Positions 34,476 to 43,092 of a stretch of 64,000 nt of DNA are shown here, one piece after another. The notes below the pieces were generated by a model, which was given only the letters and a program-made list of their open reading frames with translations, was not told where the DNA came from and made no database searches. Both the position numbers and the translations under genes were made by a program. The stretch's first letter is position 1. Each line of letters starts with the position of its first letter. The DNA comes from Helicostylum pulchrum (Eukaryota; Mucoromycota; Mucoromycetes; Mucorales; Mucoraceae), in the NCBI GenBank assembly GCA_025677825.1, contig JAIXMO010000045.1, positions 1 to 64,000 of the forward strand, written 5' to 3'.

Positions 34476-35027
34476 TTATTTAGTACCAATCATGTGGCAT
34501 GGCCAATAATTAGCATAGTTGAACCACCAACTGATCACAAAGTTTTTTTCGTAGAGATAAACATCTACGGCCGCGGGGTAAAGAAGGTCACGGTTGTCTG
34601 TGCAAGCAAGAGATTCGCGGAATCTTTCCTGAGCCTCATGTGCAACATGTTGGTAATTTTTGGGGGTGAATTGGGAGCCAGAAAGAGTTGTCATTGCACC
34701 ACAAGCACCACGGAAACAAAATTCATACGAGTTGGTCTTCTTCCAGTCGGGTAAGCCGTTAGAGAAATGTTGATTCACATCGTCGAAGTCCTCATAAAGA
34801 ACTAATGTTCTCCTATTTGTATTTGTACAAACTTTGGTATTTCCATTGGTTTTACATCCCATAGCACGGACAGAGATTCTGTCAGAAACTGTAGTATAGT
34901 TTCCGCCATTAGCAAAGGTGATTGGTTCTCCGTATTTAACGCTAGTTGGTGCCTTGACTGGTACGGCTGCGCATGCAACAACGAAAACCAATGCCATAAG
35001 CATTACGCTTAAAAATTTACTATGCAT
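34476..35027 (-). CDS. small secreted six-cysteine protein, copy S4
   Basis: A single exon on the minus strand of 183 residues. It has the family signal peptide (FLSVMLMALVFVVACAA) and a slightly longer N-terminal segment than S2 (insertion around GEPITFANGGNYT). The six cysteines are in the family order (GCKT, KVCT, FCFRGAC, LACT, WPC), followed by a short extension after the last cysteine (HMIGTK). It is closest to S1 in the 3' half and in the shared downstream block T. The start at 35027 is the ATG that aligns with the other copies; the frame remains open upstream through the promoter. The promoter lies at about 35028-35190 on the minus strand with a TATAAAAA at 35082-35075. Confidence 0.8.
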   Translation of the reverse strand: MHSKFLSVMLMALVFVVACAAVPVKAPTSVKYGEPITFANGGNYTTVSDRISVRAMGCKTNGNTKVCTNTNRRTLVLYEDFDDVNQHFSNGLPDWKKTNSYEFCFRGACGAMTTLSGSQFTPKNYQHVAHEAQERFRESLACTDNRDLLYPAAVDVYLYEKNFVISWWFNYANYWPCHMIGTK

Positions 35028-36141
35028 TTTTTTTAATGTATTCTCAATTATTTTTTTTAAAAAAAAGGTGCTCCTTTTTATAGAGGACTTTTTTTCTTCT
35101 TGTGTAATACTTGTTTGTCGAAGAATCATTGGAATATTATAAATCTTTGTGTCTGAGGAACAGTAATAAACGTTGAGCAACTATCAGATTTAGAAGTCAG
35201 TATTTTATATTATAGTTACGTATTCCTTTCCCCAATTATGGTTTATTATATATAATGTATGTCGGCTTGAATAATAGATTCAATTATAAAACGTTCACCT
35301 TTATTTTTTTTAAAAATAAATAAATAGCGATTCACATTTGATATAAAAAAACACGTACAAAGTACCGAATTATAAATAAAAGAAACCAGTACGACAGTAC
35401 TTTTAAAATACTCTATATGTATAATAACTTATAAAGTACTAGCATAATATCATTTTATGCATTTATCAATCATGCTAATTTAAAATCACCAACAATTTAC
35501 TTTAGTACATTCATTTTCACATCGAAAGTTGGAAGGATATATTTTGACAGGGCAATTGCAATTGCAATAAAACTTTTTGGTCGCAAGCTGAGATTAAAGG
35601 ATTTCAGAAGAAGGATCTGAGAGCGACTGTTGTGCCCCCGAGCACGGATTTGAAAACGCAATATTTGAAATGCTTTTTTTTAAAAGCCCTCTTTAACGAT
35701 TCAAGGGCTAACATCTTTATCCAAGTAAGGGCTGGTATACATATTACACCTATGGATTAAAAGGCACACCTATGGATTAAAAGGCACGCCTATGGATTAA
35801 AAGGCACACCTATGGAATTTTTATTTAAAAAGAAAAAAGAAAGAAGACCTTACTTCTGTTTCCTTTTAGACGACGCAAATGATATTGGTAACGTAAGTAT
35901 CACCATCATTAAATTGCCTCAAACCTTAATGTTTGTAACATATTTCTCTTCTGATTTATCTCACGAGTGTATACATATAGAAAGGTAATATTCAGCTCCC
36001 AGAGGTTTTTATTTTTTATCTTTTCAGGGCTTTTTTTTTTAAGGGTATTTTCGAGTGGATTAATGGGGGCTACGTTGGCTTGCTGAAAGAAAATACAATC
36101 AGCGCACAACGGCCTTTTGGCATTTTCTTGAGTTCTTGCGA
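35028..36141. repeat. block P4 (inverted copy of P2) with an internal 20-bp tandem repeat
   Basis: 35028-35190 is the shared core promoter, read on the minus strand. About 35200-35700 and 35860-35940 are diverged inverted matches of 27705-28470. Between them, 35746-35816 holds 3.5 copies of a 20-bp unit (ACACCTATGGATTAAAAGGC) with one substitution in the third copy. This tandem repeat is absent from P2 and P3. 35940-36141 has no recognised content. Confidence 0.65.
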
Positions 36142-36470
36142 TTATAAGGTTGTGAATCGCGATGCGGAGGCGTCTAAAACCACGAGCTTCCGTTTTGAGT
36201 TGTTGAGGACTACGGAGGGTATAATAGTAGCGGCAGAGGGCATTGGGATTGTACTACTTGCCGAGGCTACAACAAAAAAGATGTTAATTTTGTTTTACTG
36301 AATATATCCCCCGTTTAAACCTTACCGAAGATAATTTGGGATCTATCGGGAATTGACGCAGGTCTTGGATGTTTGATAGCTGTAAGGAAATATAAAAAGT
36401 AGAAAGTGCTAACATAAAAGTAAATAAAAAGATTGTACAGAAAAAAAAGGGATTACTTACTTGATTTCAT
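36142..36470 (-). CDS. small three-exon gene of unknown function
   Basis: Minus-strand exons 36470-36461, 36379-36326 and 36266-36142 join in frame through well-formed introns (GTAAGT...TTACAG and GTAAGG...TTGTAG) into about 62 residues. The protein is Ser/Pro/Ile-rich (HPRPASIPDRSQIIF, then VVLNNSKRKLVVLDASASRF). Splice signals and base composition, which is more GC-rich than the flanks, favour a real gene or a recently decayed one. The first exon holds only ten bases, as in other genes here. I do not recognise the family; the KRKLVVLD stretch could be the truncated start of a larger domain. It is divergent from the HisRS gene. Confidence 0.4.
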
Positions 36471-36734
36471 TATGAAGAAAGAGAGAGAGAAAAATTATTT
36501 GAAGGTGAAAAAAAGGGGGAGAGAAAAAAAAATGGGTTAAATAGTTTTTTTTTATTATAATAAGGTCTATTATGCCATATTTGTTTGCAAGACAAAGAAA
36601 ATTTCCTTTGTTTATGTTCATTGAAAAAAAGTGATACTTTTAGGGTGCGTTCTCTGACTTTCAAAAAAAAAAGACTTGATTGTTTGTAAACCTCCTCCCC
36701 CCTTCCCTTTCTATATTCTTCTTTTCGAAAAAAA

Positions 36735-38340
36735 ATGCTTAAAAGTTTTAGTTTATTCAATACAAGAAAGAATGTTGTAATGATATCATGCCGTTTCATG
36801 TCCACTGTACAAGGTGACTCAACGAAAAAGAAAAAAACTTGCTTGACTTTTTGTGTGTGGGGGTCATTAACTTTTATACTTTTTTTTTAATAATACTAGA
36901 TAAAAAAGTTCAAGTAAGTTATTATTTTTCTTCTACTACCTGCCAACTAAAAAACATATATAGTTTCAATTAAAGACACCAAAAGGTACACGAGACTATG
37001 ACGAAAAAGAAATGACGATTCGCAACTCACTGTTTGCAACCATAACCAATATATTCCAACGCCATGGGGCTGTCACGATCGACACACCCGTATTTGAAAT
37101 GCGAGATATCCTCTCGGGAAAATACGGTGAAGACAGTAAACTCATTTACGACTTAGCCAACCAAGGTGGAGAAGACTGTTCGTTACGATACGATCTTACT
37201 GTTCCCTTTGCACGCTATTTAGCTATGCAAGGCAAAAAAGATGCCCAGCAAATGAAACGGTACCAAATCGCTAAAGTGTACCGTCGCGATCAACCTGTGA
37301 TGACAAAGGGACGTCTAAGAGAATTTTATCAGTGTGATTTTGATATTGCGGGGCAGTACGATCCTATGATTCCAGACGCAGAAGTGCTAAAGATCTTGTG
37401 TGAGACGTTGGATGCCGTAGATATTAAGTTTAAAATCAAGTTGAATCATCGACAGATACTAGACGGGATCTTTCAAGTGTCGGGTGTACCCAGTGATAAG
37501 ATTCGATCGATTTCTTCGGCGGTAGATAAGTTGGATAAGTTGAGTTGGCAGGATGTGAAGAAGGAAATGACAATGGAGAAGGGATTGGATGCGGCTGTGG
37601 CGGATCGTATTGGTGCGTATGTAGAAGGGTTGAAGGGAAAGGACACGGCAAGTTTATTAGAGTATTTACAAAATGATGCGGAGTTTATGAAGAATGCGTC
37701 TGCTTCGCAAGGTGTTGCGGATGTGAAATTGTTGTTGGAGTTTTTAGAGGTTTTCAAGGTCAAGGATCGTGTTCATTTGGATCTTAGTTTGGCAAGAGGG
37801 TTGGATTATTATACAGGTATTATTTATGAAGCGGTGCAAACTGAATCTGAGGGCGTGGGTTCGATTGCGGCAGGGGGAAGATACGATGATTTGGTTGGGA
37901 TGTTTTCAGGTACCAATAAAAACGGGAAAGCCAAGACGATCCCGTGTGTGGGTGTCTCTGTGGGTGTGGAACGCGTGTTTTCGATCTTGATGGCGCGACA
38001 GAATATGGAAAAAATCAAGAGCACGGCTACGCAAGTGTACATTATCTCGGTAGGCGATGGGTTGTTGAAAGAACGTATGGCATTGGTGAATGAACTTTGG
38101 GAAGCAGGAATTAAAGCGTCGTTTATGCTCAAGAATAAACCAAAGTTGGAAAAACAATGGCTTGCGTGTGAAAAGGAACAGATTCCGTTTGCTGTGATTT
38201 TAGGAAAAGATGAATTGGAAAATTGTAAGGTTAGAATTAAAGATATGAGAGTGAAAGATCAAAGTCAAGGTGGTGGGTCGATGATTGATCGTAAAGATAT
38301 GGTTCAAGAATTAAAAGAAAAGTTAGATTTGATACAATAA
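36735..38340 (+). CDS. histidyl-tRNA synthetase, probably dual-targeted
   Basis: Exons 36735-36813, 36900-36913 (only 14 bases) and 36964-38340 give 489 residues. The catalytic core is class II His[17 protein letters not shown] at the start, motif 2 in [22 protein letters not shown], the HisA signature [13 protein letters not shown], and [11 protein letters not shown], followed by the anticodon-binding domain. The first 26 residues ([20 protein letters not shown]) are basic, Ser/Phe-rich and non-acidic, as in a mitochondrial presequence. In-frame Met codons at about 16 and 22 could start a cytosolic form, as in the single-gene HTS1 arrangement of yeast. Dual targeting is inference. The stop lies 51 bp from that of the convergent gene. 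Confidence 0.93.
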
Positions 38341-38391
38341 AATATATGTAGTATTTATTATGGGGTTTTTTTTTATTATGTGTTTTTTGTT

Positions 38392-39135
38392 TCATTGTTC
38401 ATGAGGTGGTGGAGAAGGTTGTGGCGATTCGGAATCTATAGGGCGTGTTATAGACGGTTTTAGTGAATATAGTAACTGGTAATACTGGCTTGTTATTTGA
38501 TGTTGTTGATTGTTAAATTGCTCCTATACGAAAAAAGAAATAAATGTCAAGTTAAAAAAGAAGAATATTTTATTAATATAACGGGCTCGCACTTCTAATA
38601 CTTGGGCATATTTCACTCTGACTTGCTCCTTTAAATATAATTCGTGTCGTGTTTCTTTAGTTGTGGTTTCTTTCGCCTGTAACGATTTTATAACGTCTGG
38701 TGCAGCGGATTCGTCCCGCTGTATTGTATCGATATCGTCGACTAGTTTGAGAATGTCTGATAAATTATCTTTTAAGCAAGTGTCTGAACTGATAAACTCC
38801 AAGTACTCTTTACGTTGATTAGGTAGTTGATCGCGGGCGATAAGACTAGCAAAAGCGTTTCTAAAATTGCACAGGTTTTCTAAATGGACTACTTTTAATC
38901 TTTCAATAGCTCGTTGTTTCTTTAGTTCCTGGCTCTTGTTTACTTGACTTTGTATTTTATGTGAAAGCCGACCTGGGGGTGTATCAGGAGGTAAATACAT
39001 ATCCTCAGTACTATTAAAAAAAATTAACAATGTTAAGGCTTCAAATTACACATTTTTTTAAATGTGTGTGTGAACAAACTTGTCGGCAGGTTCTTGTTCT
39101 ATCCAGAACATTAACGACTCTGTATTATCTGTCAT
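38392..39135 (-). CDS. small coiled-coil protein of unknown function
   Basis: Minus-strand exons 39135-39080, 39010-38593 and 38523-38392 join in frame to 201 residues. After an acidic N-terminus (LMFWIEQEPADNTEDMYLPP) the protein is predicted largely helical with heptad-like spacing (KIQSQVNKSQELKKQRAIERL; TKETRHELYLKEQVRVKYAQVLE). The tail is Gln/Pro-rich (SPQPSPPP). It may be a subunit of a nuclear or cytoskeletal complex, but no family is recognised. The frame and splice sites are good, and it is flanked by housekeeping genes on both sides. Confidence 0.65.
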
Positions 39136-39306
39136 TTTATATATTAGTATGTAAGGGTATCTAAAAAAAAGAAAGAGAAGAGAGAGAGGGAGAGCTTTTT
39201 TTCGGTTTACGAAAAATAGAAGAAAAAAATATTTTTGGGCCATATATGTAAACACACGTAGTGTGACTTAGAAGAAAAAAATTATTTACACTGCATTGAA
39301 AAAGGT

Positions 39307-40335
39307 TTATTCTGAAGGTTTATATAAACCCTTTCTATCAGCAACATTAAGCTTTAACGTAACAATATCCTTTTCTGATTTACCAGGCTTCATGCCAGCA
39401 GTAACAACATCACCGTGCTTCATGGAAAAGACACCAGAGGGAGTACCGGTAAGTAAAACATCACCGGCTTCCAACTTCATAATAGAAGAAACGTACTCGA
39501 TAAGAGAAGGAATCCTAAATAAATAAATTAGTCTCCATATAAAAAAGGCAATATATGCTAACTTTACTTGAAGATCATGTCTTTTGTATTTCCTTGTTGA
39601 CGGAACTTGTCATTGACCTTGAGCCAAAGATCAATATCGTTGGTATCAGTGAAACTATCCTTGGGAACAAACTCACTTTTTTTTTAAAAAATTAATTTTT
39701 TCTATTTCACTCTGTCGTACGCGTATAACAACTTTACCTGATGGGTGTAAAAGTATCAAATCCCTTTGCTGCACTCCAAGGTAAACCCTTCTTCTTTGCT
39801 TCGTTCTAATTAATTCAATCAGTAACCATGACAATACCATGACAATAAAAATGTGTACCTGAAGATTTCTTGCTGTACAATCAATTGCTAAAGCAAAACC
39901 TTTTTTTTTTTCACACGATGTCAGTATCCATATTTTCTATATTTTTAGAAGTACAACTTACCAGCAACATTATCCATGGCTTGAGAAGCAGGACAATCAC
40001 GAGTTTCCTTTCCCATAACAACAGCCAATTCAACTAATACACAAGTTAGTGACACTTTACTTCCGTAAAAATAAAAAATTGTGCTTACTCTCGTGATGAA
40101 CATCACAGCCTGCAGGAATCTCGATAGTTCCACCATTAGCTACATAAGAACTGGTAGGCTTCAAGAAAAAGAAGGGAGACTTGGGAACGGCATTGCCCAA
40201 CTCTTTGGCGTGTTCACTTTTGTTCGTGTATAAGTATAAAATATTTTCTTGTGTATGAGGGGGTTTTTTTTACCTAAAGTTTCTACCGATGGCAACGATT
40301 TTTTTACCGCTTGTTAAGAAAGTACGCGCAGACAT
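39307..40335 (-). CDS. fumarylacetoacetate hydrolase family protein, FAHD1-type acylpyruvase/oxaloacetate decarboxylase
   Basis: Seven minus-strand exons (40335-40274, 40216-40089, 40033-39962, 39899-39859, 39805-39738, 39675-39568, 39514-39307) join in frame to 228 residues. Features are IVAIGRNFSEHAKELG, the metal-ligand region HHEIELAVVMGKETRD, FALAIDCTARNLQ, KGFDTFTPISEFV and LEAGDVLLTGTPSGV, with the glutamate/aspartate metal ligands in context. Length and motifs match FAHD1, which hydrolyses acylpyruvates and decarboxylates oxaloacetate in mitochondria. No clear presequence is present beyond SARTFLTSGKK. Intron density (six in about 1 kb) is the highest of the window's small genes. Confidence 0.9.
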
Positions 40336-40749
40336 GTTGTATTCGAAGGAGTGATAAAAGAAAAATAAAATAAAAATGTGAGAGCTAGGTACAAGACGGA
40401 AAACGGGTCTTTAAATCGTGATATCAAAAATAAAAAGTTTAGGGTTTGGTATTTACATCTTTTGTTAATTCAACGCTAATGCAAAAAAAGCATTTTGTAA
40501 TAGTTGCTTATTTTGCTCTAGTACAGATATGCGTATCAACAATAATGCAACATATAAATCTGTTTTATCCCCGGACAAGATACAGCAGTTTTCTCTACAG
40601 AAGAAAAAACGTCAATTGATAGAGTGACCCTTGAAAGGGAACAATCGAAATACAAGAATGATGGTTTTTCCTAGGGAAGCGGATAGCCCTTTTTTAGTAT
40701 AACTACAAGCCAAGGAAAAAAAAAGTCATCCAAGTTTAGTGATTGAAAA
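40336..40749. promoter_or_regulatory. divergent intergenic region
   Basis: 413 bp between the FAHD1-like and acyltransferase start codons. AT-rich; nothing specific is seen. Confidence 0.4.
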
Positions 40750-42669
40750 ATGACCAAACTGATATCAAAGCATGTGAGTAAAAGGAAAATGAACCTTTTT
40801 TTGGGGGGGAAAATCATTTTTTTTAAAAGCCCGGTTCATTTTTCTTCAAAAAAAAATGCCTTTAATTTAACAAAACAACACACTTCTTTTATTAAAAAAA
40901 TAAAATGCCATTTGGTAACTCCCATGAGTTAGTATACTTAATATCAAGAAGTGCCTTATGGTCCTTCTTTTCAGATATTAAGCTTGAAGATACAGACAAT
41001 ATTCCAGCAGAAAACCAACCCTTCATCATGTACTCTATTTCTTTTTATTGTATTGTATTTTCGAAATGAACTAATAAAAAAATTTTAATATGTAGTGCTG
41101 CAACTCATCATAATATGATTATTGATCCTGCTGTACTCTCAGTTACATTCCCAAACGGAAGACGGCTTCATTACTGGGCAAAAGACACCATGTTTAAATC
41201 ACCGTACGCAGCTTCCTTCTTGCGTGATAGTGGTGTGGTACCTGTCGACAGAACCACCAAAAACAATGCTAAATTATATGCCTCGACTTTTGAAGTATTA
41301 AAGTTGGGTGAAGCCGTTGCTGTGTTTCCTGAAGGAACTAGTCATACTTTACCTCGGCTAGGCACATTTAAAGACGGTACTAGTTTTGTATGTATATATG
41401 TTGTTGTTGTTCTCTCTCTCTCTCTCTCCCGCAATTTTAACTGATTTTTTAATTATTAAGGCTGCTTTAGAATATGCAAAGATGAATTTTGAAGAAGGTA
41501 AACAAATGTTTGCTCCTATTGTACCTGTGGGTATTGTTTATCCCGATAAGTCAAAGTATCGTAGTGTGGTGATTGTAAAGTAAGTGTCTTTAATTGTTAA
41601 ACATGTTTTTTCTGTATGTAATTCTAAAATACAATTTATAGATTCGGAAAACCAATTCCAGTTGAGCCGTTTCTTCCATTGTACTTGGAGGACCCCAAAA
41701 AGGCGGCTAAACAATTAACAAGAATGACGGAAGAAGCCATGGAAAAATTGACAGTGAATGCACCTGATTGGGATAGTAAATATGCTGCTGATATGGCTAG
41801 ATGGTTATTATTCCCTGGCGAAAATGGCTTAATGAAAGACTACATACCCATTACACAAAGGTATAGTATTAAAAAAAAAATCGGGAGAAAGCTACATGTA
41901 CTTACTTACACTTATTTATAGCTTAATTAATGCGATGAATACACTTGGTCAACAAGACGTAGAAATTGCTAAACTTCAAAAAAGCCTAGTTGTATATAAA
42001 TTAGAACTGGAATCGCTATTGTTAAAGGATACACAAATTGCCAAATACAACGAAAAGAATATTACAGCTATCTCTACAACAATCGAATTACTACAACGTA
42101 CAATTGCATCGTTAATTGACCTTCCGTTATTTTTACCTGGACTTGTAGCGCATCTACCTTTATACATTGCTGGTTACTTTGCAGGCAAATTTGAAATCTA
42201 TGAAGAAGTGCGTGCTCAAAACAAGATCTTTTTTGGGCTGGCGTTGGTTCCGGTGATTTATCTGATCTCGTTTATTTGGGGTTGGTTTAGTTTGTTTGGC
42301 GGGACCTTCTTTGGCTTCTTTACAGCCTTGGCTACCTTGGGCGTGTTTACGTGGTATCATGTGGTGTCCATTGATCAAAGATATGAGAATTTCAAGGATT
42401 TACAAGGGCGTTGGCGTTTGTTTGATGCAGTGGTCTTGGGTAGAGGCATGTGGAGAAGAAAGGAGCGTATTTTGGAACTGAAAAAATTGAGAAATGAAAA
42501 CTTGGGACGGGTTAGAAAGATGATCACGACGTACAAGTCGAGTAATGATGATATTCATGTCGTTTGGTTGGCCTTGCGTCAGCGTGTAAGGCAGTTTGGT
42601 GAACCATCAAAGTTGAGGTCCAAAAAGAAGGCCTTGGCTAAACAATATGAGTGGTGTTTCGAGGGTTGA
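40750..42669 (+). CDS. glycerol-3-phosphate / dihydroxyacetone-phosphate acyltransferase (Sct1/Gpt2-like, PlsC domain)
   Basis: Exons 40750-40773, 40929-41029, 41096-41387, 41461-41579, 41642-41860 and 41922-42669 join in frame to 500 residues. The first junction (CAT|GTGAGT to ...CATGAG|TTAGTA) lacks a strong pyrimidine tract and is the least certain. The PlsC domain shows the catalytic HX4D in THHNMIID (about 46-52), the VPVDR block and FPEGTSH. Two or three strong membrane segments follow at about 380-430 (LVPVIYLISFIWGWFSLFG, then FFGFFTALATLGVF). This is the layout of the yeast Sct1/Gpt2 ER enzymes that catalyse the first acylation of glycerolipid synthesis. The C-terminus is basic. Confidence 0.85.
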
Positions 42670-43092
42670 AAATAATAAACTTACTTTTGAATCATTTTTC
42701 CGTTTATTGTGTGTATGTAAGTTACATTGCCAAGGAGCGTAAAAAAAACAACTATTTTTTTTTTATGCTTTTAATAATAAAAAAAAACGTCGACTTGAAA
42801 TTCGAACAGCCTTATTTATTCATCAGCTGTACATATGAAACACGCGGAATCTACTACCTAGTTGGGTTAATAAGACTTTATATATTTTCACCAAAAACTT
42901 TTTTTGAAAAGCACGACACTATTTCACTGAATTGTGCGACACTCTTTTCTAAAAACATACGACACCGATTTTTGTAAAAGTGCGACACTTTAATTTTTTT
43001 TCTTGCGACATCGTTTTGGCATTAAAGTTTTTTTTTTTAATTATAATATACAGCTTTTTTTTTTTATAAAAAAAAAATATATATGATATAAA
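42670..43092. promoter_or_regulatory. intergenic; VPS54 promoter with a 23-bp periodic repeat
   Basis: Includes five CGACA(C/T) cores at 42914, 42937, 42960, 42983 and 43006, spaced exactly 23 bp apart. The last is 87 bp before the VPS54 start codon. The rest is AT-rich. Confidence 0.6.
42914..43028. repeat. degenerate 23-bp tandem repeat, five units
   Basis: Each unit starts CGACAC (CGACAT in the last), followed by a T-rich stretch and often ending in GTG or TTG. Units are diverged except for the core. Confidence 0.6.

Noticed and set aside
35746..35816. CRISPR-like array
   Set aside because: The 20-bp units are directly adjacent with no unique spacers, and the genome is eukaryotic; it is a simple tandem repeat.
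37436..38157. Several minus-strand frames of 70-100 codons in the HisRS exon
   Set aside because: They are shadow frames caused by codon bias in a long single exon; no domain similarity.
42651..42977. 108-codon plus-strand frame after the acyltransferase
   Set aside because: It overlaps the acyltransferase stop region, translates AT-rich DNA and the 23-bp repeat array, and shows no coding character.
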